A stretch of DNA of 64,000 bases from an uncultured Clostridia bacterium (GTDB lineage: Bacteria; Bacillota; Clostridia; Oscillospirales; Ruminococcaceae), in the NCBI GenBank assembly GCA_947623585.1, contig CANQHA010000011.1:1-64000 (forward strand). The letters run 5' to 3'. The position numbers and the translations under genes are program-made. The notes below the pieces were generated by a model, which did not search any database, was not told the origin of the DNA, and worked only from the letters and a program-made list of their open reading frames with translations. Shown here in pieces: positions 52,438 through 61,876 of the stretch; within the stretch, counting starts at the first letter, position 1, and every line of letters starts with the position of its first letter.

Positions 52438-53379
52438 ATGGCTGATAAAAAAACATTCAAGACCCAGATAGGCGGTCAGGCGCTTATCGAGGGGGTTATG
52501 ATGCGCGGACCCGAGGTCGAGGCGATGGCGGTAAGGCTCCCGAGCGGAGAAATAGACGTCGAGCAGTGGGAGCTCAAGCCCGCGAAGTGGTATAAAAAAG
52601 TGCCGTTCATTCGCGGCCCGTTCAACTTTGTAGGTTCAATGATAGACGGCTATAAGTGCCTCTCGAAGTCGGCCGACAAGTCGATGCAGGGGGCCGAATC
52701 TGAGCAGCCCTCGAAGTTTGAAAAATGGCTGACCGATAAATTCGGCGACAAGCTGATGAATTTTGTGATGGTGATAGCTTCGGTCTTGGGCGTAGCTTTG
52801 GCGCTCGGGCTTTTCATACTCGTCCCCGCGACGATAACAAAGATGATCTCAAAATTCGTCGAGCTTCCCGACATTGCGAAAAACGTCATCGAGGGGCTTA
52901 TCAAAATGGCGGTGTTCATCGCCTATATCGGTCTGACCGCGCTTTTGAAGGACATAAGGCGCACCTATGAATATCACGGGGCCGAGCATAAGACCATCGC
53001 CTGCTATGAGGCCGGCGAGGAGCTTAACGTTGAAAACATCAAAAAGCACAGCCGCTTCCACCCCCGCTGCGGAACGTCGTTTATGTTCCTCGTTCTGTTC
53101 ATATCTATAATAGTGACCTCGGTCTTTCACATTCAGTGGGGCAACCTTTGGCTGAGGGTTCTTTGCAAGCTGCTGATACTTCCGGTCATCGTCTCGGTGG
53201 CATATGAGCTTATAAAGCTCGCCGGGCGGTATGACAATATTTTAACAAAGATAATCTCGGCGCCCGGGCTTTGGATACAGCGCCTTACCACCCGCGAGCC
53301 GGACGATTCACAGATCGAGTGCGCGATAGCCTCGTTTTTGCCCTGCATACCAAAAGAAAAGGGCGCGGATAAGTGGTGA
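52438..53379 (+). CDS. DUF1385 membrane protein
   Basis: A 313-residue protein of the DUF1385 family, starting at ATG 52438 (MADKKTFKTQIGGQALIEGV) with AAAGGAG; an in-frame TTG start at 52423 overlaps it. It has the family opening GGQALIEGVMMRGP and the AEHKTIACYEAGEELNVENI segment with the signature HRRCGTSF-like FHPRCGTSFMFLVL, plus about four transmembrane helices. The function of the family is not known. The next gene overlaps its stop codon, as often seen with prmC in Firmicutes. Confidence 0.9.
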   Translation: MADKKTFKTQIGGQALIEGVMMRGPEVEAMAVRLPSGEIDVEQWELKPAKWYKKVPFIRGPFNFVGSMIDGYKCLSKSADKSMQGAESEQPSKFEKWLTDKFGDKLMNFVMVIASVLGVALALGLFILVPATITKMISKFVELPDIAKNVIEGLIKMAVFIAYIGLTALLKDIRRTYEYHGAEHKTIACYEAGEELNVENIKKHSRFHPRCGTSFMFLVLFISIIVTSVFHIQWGNLWLRVLCKLLILPVIVSVAYELIKLAGRYDNILTKIISAPGLWIQRLTTREPDDSQIECAIASFLPCIPKEKGADKW

Positions 53380-54203
53380 GCCTTGCAAAGCGGCTTGAAG
53401 AGCGGCTTTCGGCGATAACCGAGGACTCGCGATTCGAGGCGAACGTGCTTTTGGAGACGGTTTTCGGAAGGGATTACAGGCTGTCGGCGATAAAGGGCGG
53501 CTTTGAGCCGAAAAAAGAGCAGCTCGAGCGGCTTTGGCAGCTTGCCGAGAGAAGAATGTCGGGCGAGCCGCTTCAATACATCGTCGGCGAGTGGGAGTTT
53601 TACGGCATAGATCTAAAGGTCGCCCCGGGGGTTTTGATCCCGAGGCAGGACACCGAAACGCTCGTAGAGCTTTCACTCGAGCTGATTAAAAATATCCCCG
53701 AGCCGAAGTTAGCCGACCTTTGCGCGGGAAGCGGCTGCATTTGCGCCGCGATATTCTCAAAAAGACCCGACGCGAAAATTTTCGCGGTCGAGCTTTACCC
53801 GAAAGCCTATGAGATACTCTGCGAGAATATTTCGCGCTTCGGGGGCATAACGCCGGTCTGCGCCGACGTTACCGACAAAAAAATCGCCGAGCGCTTTTCG
53901 GGGCTTGATCTTTTGGTCTCGAACCCGCCTTATCTTAACGCCGAGGAGATGAAAAATCTTCAGCCCGAGGTTCAAAAAGAGCCCGAGACCGCGCTTTTCG
54001 GCGGAGAGGACGGGCTTGACTTCTACCGCGCGATACCGAATCTTTGGCGCGGCTCGCTCAAAGACGGCGGGCATATAGCATTTGAGATCGGCGCGGCGCA
54101 AAAAAACGACGTCTGCCGGCTGCTCGGCGCTTCGGGGTATAAGGATATATCCTTTAAAACCGACGCCGCCGGAAAGGATAGGGCGGTATATGCGAAAAAA
54201 TGA
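53373..54203 (+). CDS. prmC: Release-factor glutamine methyltransferase
   Basis: A 276-residue SAM-dependent methyltransferase that methylates the GGQ glutamine of RF1/RF2. An N-terminal helical domain precedes the Rossmann methyltransferase core, with ADLCAGSGCICAAIF as the SAM site and LLVSNPPYLNAEEM as the NPPY active motif. The start is GTG 53373 or the GTG three bases later, both inside the DUF1385 stop region; neither has a strong ribosome site, so translation is probably coupled. Confidence 0.92.
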   Translation: MVSLAKRLEERLSAITEDSRFEANVLLETVFGRDYRLSAIKGGFEPKKEQLERLWQLAERRMSGEPLQYIVGEWEFYGIDLKVAPGVLIPRQDTETLVELSLELIKNIPEPKLADLCAGSGCICAAIFSKRPDAKIFAVELYPKAYEILCENISRFGGITPVCADVTDKKIAERFSGLDLLVSNPPYLNAEEMKNLQPEVQKEPETALFGGEDGLDFYRAIPNLWRGSLKDGGHIAFEIGAAQKNDVCRLLGASGYKDISFKTDAAGKDRAVYAKK

Positions 54204-54267
54204 GTCCGCAAAAACGGACTGCAATATAAAAGTTAAAAATATCATTTCATAAACGGAGGACAGAAAA

Positions 54268-55452
54268 ATGGCAGCTAAAAAACAAGCCGAAAAAAAGGCG
54301 GTGCCTTTGGCGCTTCAGACAAAAGAGGAGAAGAAAAAGGCGCTTGAGACCGCGATCCAGCAGCTTGAAAAAACCTACGGCGCGGGCGCGGTCATGCGGC
54401 TCGGGCAGACCAAGACCCTAAACGTCGAGGCGATATCTACCGGCTCATTAACGCTTGACATGGCGCTCGGGATCGGCGGCGTTCCCCGCGGAAGGATCGT
54501 TGAGATATACGGACCCGAGAGCTCGGGAAAAACGACCGTCGCGCTTCACATCATCGCCGAGGCTCAGAAGCTGGGCGGAGAGGTCGCTTTTATCGACGTC
54601 GAGCACGCCCTCGACCCCGTTTATGCCGAGCAGCTCGGAGTCAACATTGATTCGATGCTTGTTTCTCAGCCCGATTCGGGCGAGCAGGCGCTTGAAATAG
54701 CCGAGGCTTTGGTGCGCTCGGGCGCTATCGACGTTATAGTGTTAGACTCCGTCGCCGCAATGGTCACAAAGGCCGAGATAGACGGCGAAATGGGCGACAC
54801 TCATGTCGGTCAGCTTGCGCGCCTGATGTCTCAGGCGATGAGAAAGCTGACGAGCGTCATCTCGAAATCGAACTGCGTGGCGGTCTTTATAAATCAGGTT
54901 CGCGAGAAGATCGGAGTTATCTACGGCAACCCCGAGACCACCCCCGGAGGAAGAGCGCTGAAATTCTATGCTTCGGTTAGAATTGAAGTCAGAAAGGGCG
55001 AGCTGCTCAAAAACGGCTCGGAGCCTATCGGCAACCGCACAAGGTGCAAGGTGGTCAAAAACAAGGTCGCCCCGCCTTTCAAAGAAGCCGAATTCGATAT
55101 GCTTTACGGCAAGGGCATTTCGCGCATCGGCGAGATCGTCGATATCGCGACCGACCTCGATATAATCCACAAATCCGGCGCATGGTTCAGCTATGAGGGC
55201 AACAAGATAGGGCAGGGCCGCGAAAACACCAAGGAATTTTTGCAGAACAACCCCGAGATGAGAGCCGAGATTGAGGAGAAGATTTTCAAAAACCGCGACG
55301 CCGTCGTTATGGCGACTAAGAGCTCGAGAAAAGACGCCGAGCTTGACCGCGCCGCCGAGGCCGCCGCTTCGGTCTCAGAGGGTCACCCGCAGTCGGTGGT
55401 CGTAGACGCCGAGGACGATTTCGAGGAGTTTACTCCGGCGACCGATGAGTGA
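54268..55452 (+). CDS. recA: RecA recombinase
   Basis: A 394-residue recombinase. Walker [14 protein letters not shown]; Walker [14 protein letters not shown]; the L1/L2 DNA-binding loops, [20 protein letters not shown] and [16 protein letters not shown], are intact. The N-terminus is longer than usual by about ten Lys/Ala-rich residues ([12 protein letters not shown]), and the C-terminus has the usual acidic tail. No SOS box (CheckGAACNNNNGTTC-type) was seen upstream. It overlaps recX by eight bases. Confidence 0.96.
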   Translation: MAAKKQAEKKAVPLALQTKEEKKKALETAIQQLEKTYGAGAVMRLGQTKTLNVEAISTGSLTLDMALGIGGVPRGRIVEIYGPESSGKTTVALHIIAEAQKLGGEVAFIDVEHALDPVYAEQLGVNIDSMLVSQPDSGEQALEIAEALVRSGAIDVIVLDSVAAMVTKAEIDGEMGDTHVGQLARLMSQAMRKLTSVISKSNCVAVFINQVREKIGVIYGNPETTPGGRALKFYASVRIEVRKGELLKNGSEPIGNRTRCKVVKNKVAPPFKEAEFDMLYGKGISRIGEIVDIATDLDIIHKSGAWFSYEGNKIGQGRENTKEFLQNNPEMRAEIEEKIFKNRDAVVMATKSSRKDAELDRAAEAAASVSEGHPQSVVVDAEDDFEEFTPATDE

Positions 55453-56059
55453 TTTTAAGATCGAAGGCGTCTCAAAATTCAAGGGAGACACCCTGCGAAT
55501 AGACTTCGACGGGCATGAGCCGATTTTTATAAACAGCTCGGTGGCATACGACCTTGGGCTTTGCGAGGGCAAGTTTTTATCGGAGCAGGATATCGAGGCT
55601 GCGGCGCAAAGAAACGACTATCGCCGAGCCCGGGAGCGAGCGCTTTATCTTTTGGACGAGCGCGACTACGGCTATGCGGAGATGTTCAAAAAGCTGTCGC
55701 CGAATTATTCCGAGGACGTCTGCTATGAGGTCGTGAACAACCTCTCCGAGCTCGGGCTTATCGACGACAGAAGATATGCGAAAAAATGCGCGGAATATTT
55801 CATCGTCACAAAAATGCGCGGAAAATATCGCGCCCGCGAGGAGATGCGCCGCCGAGGAATACCCTCGCGCCTTATCGACGAAGCCCTCGAGGAATACGAC
55901 GAGGGAACGGTCGAGCGGATAACCGAGCTTATCTCAAAAAAATATTTTCGCAGGCTCGGCGAGGAGAACGGCTTTAACAAGGTCAAAGCGGCGCTTGCAA
56001 GGCAGGGCTTCTCGTTTGACGACATAAACGCCGCGCTCAAAGAATTTGAAGAGGAGTGA
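55445..56059 (+). CDS. recX: RecX regulatory protein
   Basis: A 204-residue RecA-modulating protein. Tandem three-helix RecX motifs are visible ([40 protein letters not shown], then [20 protein letters not shown] and [16 protein letters not shown]). The N-terminal ~55 residues form an extension found in Firmicutes. It starts inside the end of recA, a classic recA-recX pair. Confidence 0.9.
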   Translation: MSDFKIEGVSKFKGDTLRIDFDGHEPIFINSSVAYDLGLCEGKFLSEQDIEAAAQRNDYRRARERALYLLDERDYGYAEMFKKLSPNYSEDVCYEVVNNLSELGLIDDRRYAKKCAEYFIVTKMRGKYRAREEMRRRGIPSRLIDEALEEYDEGTVERITELISKKYFRRLGEENGFNKVKAALARQGFSFDDINAALKEFEEE

Positions 56060-56064
56060 AAGAG

Positions 56065-57390
56065 ATGCCTGTTCGTGTCGGAATGGTCTCGCTCGGCTGC
56101 CCGAAAAATCAGGTGGACGCCGAGCACATGATCTATAATCTCCGCGAGGAGGGCTATGAGATAATCCCCGACGCCGCGCTTGCCGACGTTGCGGTGATAA
56201 ACACCTGCGGCTTCATCGAAAGCGCAAAGCAGGAGGCTATCGACACCATTTTGGAGTTCTGCACCTTAAAATCCGAGGGCAGGATCAAGGCAGTGATAGT
56301 TACCGGCTGCCTCGCCGAGAGATATAAGACCGAGATACGCTCAGACCTTCCCGAGGTGGACGCGGTCTTGGGCCTCGGCGCAAACGAGCTTTTGGGCGAG
56401 GTGATAAAAAAAGTCATTTCGGGCGAGAACGTCGATATGTCGGGCGACAAGTATTCGCTTTTGATAGACGCCCGAAGGATAGTCTCGACCGAGACGTTTG
56501 CCTACCTTAAAATAGCCGAGGGGTGCGACAATCACTGCACCTATTGCGCGATACCCTCGATACGCGGAAAGCTGCGAAGCCGAAAGATAGAAAGCGTCGT
56601 CGCCGAAGCGGAGTGGCTCGCAAAGATAGGTTATAAAGAGATAATCCTTGTCGCGCAGGACACTACGGTCTACGGTCTCGACCTTTACGGCGAGCCGAAG
56701 ATATGCGAGCTTTTAAAAAGACTCTGCCGAATCGACGGCTTAAAGTGGATACGAACGCTTTACAGCTATCCCGAGAGGATAACCGACGAGCTTATAGACC
56801 TCATCGCGACGCAGGAGAAGCTGGTAAAATATCTCGACATACCCATTCAGCACTGCAACGACCGTATCCTCAAAAGAATGAACCGAAAGAGCACAAAGGC
56901 CGAGCTTATCGGGCTTATCAAAAAGCTGCGAGAACGGGTGCCGAACATCGTTCTGAGGACCACGCTCATCGCGGGTTTTCCGGGAGAGACCGAGGAGGAA
57001 TTCGAGGAGCTTTGCGAATTTGTGAACGAAGCGCGCTTTGACCGCCTCGGCTGCTTCGCCTATTCCTGCGAAGAGGGAACGCCTGCGGCTTTGCTCCCCG
57101 AGCAGCTTGACGAGGAGGAGAAGCGCCGCCGCGCCGACATAATAACCGAGACGCAGATGCTTATAAGCGACCGTCTCAACCAAAAGCGCCTCGGAGAGAA
57201 CGTCGAAGTCGTCGTCGAGGGGTGGGACAGATACGCGGAGTGCTATTTCGGCCGCAGCGCCGCCGAAGCGCCCGAGATCGACGGAAAAATTTTCTTCACC
57301 TCGGCCGCCCCGAGGGCTGTCGGAGAATACGTCAATGTTCACATCGACGACATAATGGATTACGACCTTTTGGGGAGGGTGAGCGAATGA
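56065..57390 (+). CDS. rimO: Ribosomal protein S12 methylthiotransferase
   Basis: A 441-residue radical-SAM enzyme that adds methylthio to S12 Asp88 (E. coli numbering). Start ATG 56065 (MPVRVGMVSLGCPKNQVDAE) eight bases after GAGGAG; an earlier GTG at 56056 overlaps that site. Three Cys of the N-terminal UPF0004 cluster are in CPKNQVDAE, NTCGFIESAKQEA and VTGCLAERY; the radical-SAM motif is GCDNHCTYCAIP. A C-terminal TRAM domain follows. It overlaps pgsA by four bases. Confidence 0.94.
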   Translation: MPVRVGMVSLGCPKNQVDAEHMIYNLREEGYEIIPDAALADVAVINTCGFIESAKQEAIDTILEFCTLKSEGRIKAVIVTGCLAERYKTEIRSDLPEVDAVLGLGANELLGEVIKKVISGENVDMSGDKYSLLIDARRIVSTETFAYLKIAEGCDNHCTYCAIPSIRGKLRSRKIESVVAEAEWLAKIGYKEIILVAQDTTVYGLDLYGEPKICELLKRLCRIDGLKWIRTLYSYPERITDELIDLIATQEKLVKYLDIPIQHCNDRILKRMNRKSTKAELIGLIKKLRERVPNIVLRTTLIAGFPGETEEEFEELCEFVNEARFDRLGCFAYSCEEGTPAALLPEQLDEEEKRRRADIITETQMLISDRLNQKRLGENVEVVVEGWDRYAECYFGRSAAEAPEIDGKIFFTSAAPRAVGEYVNVHIDDIMDYDLLGRVSE

Positions 57391-57950
57391 ATCTTCCGAA
57401 CAAACTGACTTTACTGCGAGTAATACTTATACCGATTTTTGCGCTGTTTCTTCTCTGGCAGTTTACAAAATGGAATATTTTGATAGCGCTTCTGATTTTT
57501 GCGGCGGCCTCGCTGACCGATATGCTTGACGGGCAGATCGCCCGAAAGCGCAACCTGATAACCGATTTCGGCAAATTTTTAGACCCTCTTGCCGACAAAG
57601 CGCTGGTAATGGCGGCGCTCGTCGCGTTTGTCGAGCTCGGCTGGTGCTCGTCGGTGCCGGTGATGATAATTTTGTTCCGAGAATTCATGGTCTCGGCGCT
57701 TCGGCTCGTCGTCAAGTCCGACAACGGCATAGTCGTCCCCGCGGGGTGGTTCGGAAAGATCAAAACCGCATTCACCATGCTTTCGCTGATAGCGATACTT
57801 CTTCTTCGGGGAATAGAAGCCCTCGGAGCCGAGCTACCGTTTATATATCAGATTTCCGCGGCGCTCGTCTGGATATCCGCCGCGCTGACCGCAGGCTCGG
57901 GGCTTCAATATCTCAAAGCCTATTGGAAAGCCATCGACCCGAACAAATAA
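57387..57950 (+). CDS. pgsA: CDP-diacylglycerol-glycerol-3-phosphate phosphatidyltransferase
   Basis: A 187-residue membrane enzyme of phosphatidylglycerol synthesis. Start ATG 57387 (MNLPNKLTLLRVILIPIF). The CDP-alcohol phosphatidyltransferase motif, DG-x2-AR-x8-G-x3-D-x3-D, is present: LTDMLDGQIARKRNLITDFG continuing FLDPLADK. Four to six hydrophobic helices. The gene overlaps rimO by four bases; DUF3267 starts 12 bases later. Confidence 0.93.
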   Translation: MNLPNKLTLLRVILIPIFALFLLWQFTKWNILIALLIFAAASLTDMLDGQIARKRNLITDFGKFLDPLADKALVMAALVAFVELGWCSSVPVMIILFREFMVSALRLVVKSDNGIVVPAGWFGKIKTAFTMLSLIAILLLRGIEALGAELPFIYQISAALVWISAALTAGSGLQYLKAYWKAIDPNK

Positions 57951-57961
57951 GGAGAAGCAAA

Positions 57962-58600
57962 ATGGCAAAGAAGGAAAGAAAGATTACTCCTGCCGAAAAG
58001 GCGCGAAACGAGATTTTTCTCAGCGTGAGCGATAATATGGCCGAAAACGGCTTCAAGCGTACAGACCTCACCATCGGAGCGGTAAAGGCGAACGTTCTGT
58101 CGCTGGTTGTGATGCTTCCGTTCGCGTTGGCCGCGCTGATAATTTTCTTCGCGGTGAACCCGGTGGACGGGCTTGAAACATCTTCAAATCTGAAAAAATA
58201 TCTGCTGCTATTGCTCGGAATGATTATTCTTGCGGTTATTCACGAGGGTATCCACGGGCTCGTCTGGGGCGCTTTTGCCGAGGGGCACTTCAAAGCGATT
58301 CAGTTCGGCGTAATCTGGTCGTTGCTTACACCATACTGCGCCTGCTGCTCGCCGCTTAAAAGGTGGCAGTATGTGCTCGGCTCGGCAATGCCGACGCTTG
58401 TTGTCGGTTTCGGACTTGCCGCCGTCTCGACGGCGCTGGCGGACCCCTTGATGTTCGCGCTCGCCGAGTTGATGATCTTTGGCGGCGGAGGGGACTTTAT
58501 AATCATCTGCAAAACGCTGGCGTATAAAAGCGGTGGGGGAGAGCTTTGGTTCTATGACCACCCCTATGAATGCGGCGTTGCTGCTTTTGAAAAGCAATAA
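57962..58600 (+). CDS. DUF3267 membrane zinc-metalloprotease-like protein
   Basis: A 212-residue membrane protein starting at ATG 57962 (AAGGAG upstream). Transmembrane segments include VKANVLSLVVMLPFALAALI and LLLLLGMIILAVIHEGIHG. The latter carries HEGIHG, an HExxH zinc-binding motif, typical of the DUF3267 family, which is thought to be related to membrane metalloproteases. A late segment GGGGDFIIICKTL is also conserved. Its target is unknown. It follows pgsA with no promoter. Confidence 0.85.
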   Translation: MAKKERKITPAEKARNEIFLSVSDNMAENGFKRTDLTIGAVKANVLSLVVMLPFALAALIIFFAVNPVDGLETSSNLKKYLLLLLGMIILAVIHEGIHGLVWGAFAEGHFKAIQFGVIWSLLTPYCACCSPLKRWQYVLGSAMPTLVVGFGLAAVSTALADPLMFALAELMIFGGGGDFIIICKTLAYKSGGGELWFYDHPYECGVAAFEKQ

Positions 58601-58635
58601 AAGCAAACTCATCGGTTATCTTGGGAGGTTACACT

Positions 58636-59808
58636 ATGAAAAGATTTTTATCGCTGTTTATGATATTCGCGCTCGCGATATCTTTTTGCGCCTGCGGCGA
58701 GGAGGATGCGCCGGCTTATGTTCCGAGCAACACCCACGGCGACGCCGAGACCCCTGCCGAAAGCCTCAGCATGGACGACCTTTTGTCTCAGATGGGCATC
58801 GGCTGGAACCTCGGCAACACGCTTGACGCGCCCGAGGGCGAGACCGCTTGGGGTCAGCCCGTGACCACAAAAGAGATGATAGATAAAATTCACGAGCTCG
58901 GCTTCAACACCATTCGCATACCGACCTCGTGGGGGCTTCACACCTCGGGCTCGCACGATTATATCATCGACGAAGAGTGGTTCGAGCGCGTTGAGGAGGT
59001 AGTGAACTATGCCCTCGACAACGATATGTTCGTGATCTTAAACTCTCACCACGACAACGACTTTTATTACCCCTCGCGCAGGCACGAGGAGAGGACCTAT
59101 GAATACATCGAGAAGATATGGACTCAGATCGCCGAGCGCTTCAAGGATTACGACCAGCACCTCATCTTCCAGTCGATGAACGAGCCGAGGCTTACCGACA
59201 CCAACTATGAGTGGTGGATAGACTATAACGATCAGGACTGCCTCGACGCGCTTGAGATAATCAGCAATTGCAACCAGAAATTCGTTGACGTCGTAAGGGC
59301 CTCGGGCGGAAGAAACGCCGACAGATTTTTGCTTTGCGGAGTATACTGCGGCTCGGGCTATTATTCTCTGCAAGAGCCCTACGTTCTGCCGACCGACACC
59401 GTTTCGGGAAGACTTCTCATATCGGTCCACGCCTATACGCCTTATGACCTTGCGATGAACGGCGACAGAATGGATATTAAGAGTTTTGATAATGCCGCGA
59501 AACGGTCTATCGACGACGTTATCGACAAAAACTATGAAAAATTCGGCAAAAACGGCGTCGGCGTCATCATCGACGAAATGGGCATCACCAACAAAAACAA
59601 CCCCGACGACCGCCGCGCTTGGGCGGAATATTACGTTGCAAAGGCTAAAAGCCGCAATCAGGTCTGCGTTTGGTGGGATAACGGAAACGTCGTCGCCGGA
59701 AGCGAGGCGTTCGGGCTTTTCGACCGCGCAAATCTCAGAATTTTCCCCGAGAGCGAAAGCGCTTACGAAGGGCTGATGGCGGGGCTCGAGGCTCCGCTTG
59801 AGGAATAG
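58636..59808 (+). CDS. GH5 endoglucanase, lipoprotein
   Basis: A 390-residue beta-glucanase of family GH5 (looks like subfamily 4 from WNLGNTLDAPEGETAW). Start ATG 58636 with GGGAGG. The signal peptide ends in F-C-A-C, so it is probably lipid-anchored outside the cell. Catalytic acid in FQSMNEPR, and the nucleophile Glu in VGVIIDEMGITNK. It should cleave beta-1,4 (or mixed-linkage) glucan, releasing cellodextrins for uptake. It has no cellulose-binding module or dockerin. It pairs with a second GH5 gene 52 bases later. Confidence 0.92.
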   Translation: MKRFLSLFMIFALAISFCACGEEDAPAYVPSNTHGDAETPAESLSMDDLLSQMGIGWNLGNTLDAPEGETAWGQPVTTKEMIDKIHELGFNTIRIPTSWGLHTSGSHDYIIDEEWFERVEEVVNYALDNDMFVILNSHHDNDFYYPSRRHEERTYEYIEKIWTQIAERFKDYDQHLIFQSMNEPRLTDTNYEWWIDYNDQDCLDALEIISNCNQKFVDVVRASGGRNADRFLLCGVYCGSGYYSLQEPYVLPTDTVSGRLLISVHAYTPYDLAMNGDRMDIKSFDNAAKRSIDDVIDKNYEKFGKNGVGVIIDEMGITNKNNPDDRRAWAEYYVAKAKSRNQVCVWWDNGNVVAGSEAFGLFDRANLRIFPESESAYEGLMAGLEAPLEE

Positions 59809-59860
59809 ACCGCGCCGAGCACAATGCTCGACCTGCTTTTTTCAGAAAGTGGCGTTTTTT

Positions 59861-60871
59861 ATGGACAAAATAATTTCTGAGCAGCTGATCAAAAAAATGC
59901 GCCTTGGCTGGAACCTCGGCAACACCCTTGACGCGCCCGCCGGCGAGACCTCGTGGGGCAATCCCGTCACGACGAGAGAAATGATCAAAAAAATCCACAG
60001 TCTCGGCTTCGAGACGCTTCGCGTCCCCGTCTCGTGGCACCGGCACCTCGACGAGGATTTAAACATCGCGTCCGAGTGGCTTGACCGCGTGAACGAGATA
60101 GTCGATTACGCCTATGACGACGGAATGTACTGCATTCTCAACATTCACCACGACGACGCGCGTTTTCAGCCGACCGCCGAGGGCTTCGAGGGCGGCTCGC
60201 AGTATATAAAAGCTGTCTGGGGACAGCTTTGCGGGCGCTTTGAGGACTATGACGAACGTCTCATCTTCGAGGCGATGAACGAGCCGAGGATAATCCGAAG
60301 CAGATATGAATGGCACCTTGATTTTTCCGAAAAGGTCTGCCTCGACGCATTAGAATACATCAATCGTTATAACCAAATCTTCGTCGATACGGTGCGCTCG
60401 ACCCGAAAAAACAACATCTCGCGCTTTCTGATGACGCCGTCCTATGCCGCCGCGCCGCACCACGCTTTCATACCGGCGTTTCGCCCCGCAAACGACCCCG
60501 CCGATCGCCTCGTGATATCGGTGCACTCCTATTCGCCGATCGAGCTCAGCCTGATGCCGAACCCCGCGGTGACCGAGTTCACCCCGCAGGGCGAAAAGGA
60601 GCTTTCGGACATTTTTGAGCGCCTGAACAGGTGCTTCGTCAAGAAGGGGCTGCCGGTCGTCATCGGCGAAATGGGAATGCAGGACAAAAACAACCCCGAC
60701 GACAGGCGCCGCTGGGCGGAGTATTTCGTCTCCGAGGCGCGAAAAAACGGAATGCCCGTCGTCTGGTGGGACAACGGCGGCCGCGATTTCAGGCTTTTCG
60801 ACCGCCGCTCGCTCGAAGTCTATGAGAGCAGCAAATGCGTCCTCGAGGGGCTGCTTGCGGGATTGAAATAA
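59861..60871 (+). CDS. GH5 endoglucanase, no signal peptide
   Basis: A 336-residue GH5 paralogue of the previous gene (shared LGWNLGNTLDAPAGETSWGN, MNEPR and IGEMGMQDKNNPDDR). I start it at ATG 59861; an earlier in-frame ATG at 59798 has no signal peptide either. Without an export signal it is probably cytosolic, cleaving imported cellodextrins before GH94 phosphorolysis, or is exported by an unrecognised route. The ribosome site is weak (AAAGTGG), so it may be translated poorly or with its neighbour. Confidence 0.9.
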   Translation: MDKIISEQLIKKMRLGWNLGNTLDAPAGETSWGNPVTTREMIKKIHSLGFETLRVPVSWHRHLDEDLNIASEWLDRVNEIVDYAYDDGMYCILNIHHDDARFQPTAEGFEGGSQYIKAVWGQLCGRFEDYDERLIFEAMNEPRIIRSRYEWHLDFSEKVCLDALEYINRYNQIFVDTVRSTRKNNISRFLMTPSYAAAPHHAFIPAFRPANDPADRLVISVHSYSPIELSLMPNPAVTEFTPQGEKELSDIFERLNRCFVKKGLPVVIGEMGMQDKNNPDDRRRWAEYFVSEARKNGMPVVWWDNGGRDFRLFDRRSLEVYESSKCVLEGLLAGLK

Positions 60872-60894
60872 AATCATATTGCATTACAATAAAT

Positions 60895-60927
60895 CAAAAA
60901 ATCCGAGGCGCAGTCCTCGGGTTTTTC
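60895..60927. terminator. Bidirectional terminator, GH5 / GNAT genes
   Basis: AAAAATCCGAGG / CCTCGGGTTTTT between the convergent genes ending at 60871 and 60943. Confidence 0.85.
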
Positions 60928-60942
60928 TTAGCACGAAAAAAT

Positions 60943-61383
60943 TCAGAGCAGCTTTATCATCTCAAGATAAGATAGCTCGGAGAAGCCGCATTTTTCATAG
61001 AGCGAGACCGCCGGAGCGTTTTCACGCTCGGCTTCAAGCCTTATGACGCAGCCCGAAAACTGCTCGGAGAGATATTCAAAAAGCGCCGCGCCGACGCCTT
61101 TTCGGCGGTGCTCGGGCAGAACGTAAAGGTCCTCGACCCAGACGCAGGGTTTGCCGAATTCGGTCGAGAAGCTGTGCGCAAGCATTGAATAACCGGCGAT
61201 TTTGCCGCCCTCCTCAAAAATCAGTCCCTCAAGATATGGGCCGCCCGAGAGGCAGGCCGCAACGTCCGCCTCGAAGATATCCTCCGAGCCGTTTGAAAGC
61301 ACCGCCGGCGAAGCGTAAAAGGTGCGCATCATAGCCTTGACCGCATCGGCGTCGCCGCTTGTCATTTTGCGAATTTTTACCAT
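60943..61383 (-). CDS. GNAT family N-acetyltransferase
   Basis: A 146-residue acyltransferase. N-terminal KIRKMTSGDADAVKAMMRTF; the acetyl-CoA motif VLPEHRRKGVGAALFEYLSE; and the final SLYEKCGFSELSYLEMIK are standard for the PhnO/RimI-like group. Substrate unknown. Seven bases separate it from rlmH, which precedes it in the operon reading murA to GNAT. Confidence 0.87.
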   Translation of the reverse strand: MVKIRKMTSGDADAVKAMMRTFYASPAVLSNGSEDIFEADVAACLSGGPYLEGLIFEEGGKIAGYSMLAHSFSTEFGKPCVWVEDLYVLPEHRRKGVGAALFEYLSEQFSGCVIRLEAERENAPAVSLYEKCGFSELSYLEMIKLL

Positions 61384-61390
61384 TTTTGCC

Positions 61391-61876
61391 TCACTTGTGA
61401 TATTTTGCGCCCGCCGAAATGCTCAGCGCGCGATAGATCTGCTCGAACAAAATTACTCGGGCAAGCTGATGAGGAAAAGTCAATTTTGAGAGCCCGAGCC
61501 TAAAGTCGCAGGCGCGCTTTATCTCATCGGAAAGCCCGAACGAGCTGCCTATAAAAAAGTTTACCGTTCCCGCGCCTCCGACGGCCGCCGCCTCGATTTT
61601 TTGCGAGAGCTGCTCGCTTGAAAGCTGCGGCGCCTCAACGCAGAGCGCAACGCTGAAAGTGACTTTTTGCGCGATATACGGCTCCATCAGCTTCGCCTCT
61701 CGCGAAAGCGCCGAGGCTATTTCGCCCTCGGTCGGCTTTTGAGAGAGCCGCGCCTCCGAGAGCTCGATCACCGAAAACCGACAGTAGGCCGCAAGGCGTT
61801 TTTGATACTCGGCGCAGGCCTCACGCCAATAGGATTCTTTGAGCTTTCCTACGCAAATAACGTTCACCGCGAGCAT
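61391..61876 (-). CDS. rlmH: 23S rRNA (pseudouridine1915-N3)-methyltransferase
   Basis: A 161-residue SPOUT methyltransferase of the RlmH family. Start MLAVNVICVGKLKESYWREA; the SAM-knot motifs NFFIGSSFGLSDEIKR and LSKLTFPHQLARVILFEQIY, then a YRALSISAGAKYHK end, match the family closely. The usual GGAxG is here VGGAGTVNFFIGSSFGL (Ser for the common Ala-Tyr-Gly). The start codon overlaps the stop of the MBL gene by one base (TAATG). Confidence 0.92.
   Translation of the reverse strand: MLAVNVICVGKLKESYWREACAEYQKRLAAYCRFSVIELSEARLSQKPTEGEIASALSREAKLMEPYIAQKVTFSVALCVEAPQLSSEQLSQKIEAAAVGGAGTVNFFIGSSFGLSDEIKRACDFRLGLSKLTFPHQLARVILFEQIYRALSISAGAKYHK

Noticed and set aside
54203..54267. An SOS (LexA) box before recA
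   Set aside because: No GAAC-N4-GTTC type sequence was found in this gap; the start has only an ordinary GGAGG ribosome site.
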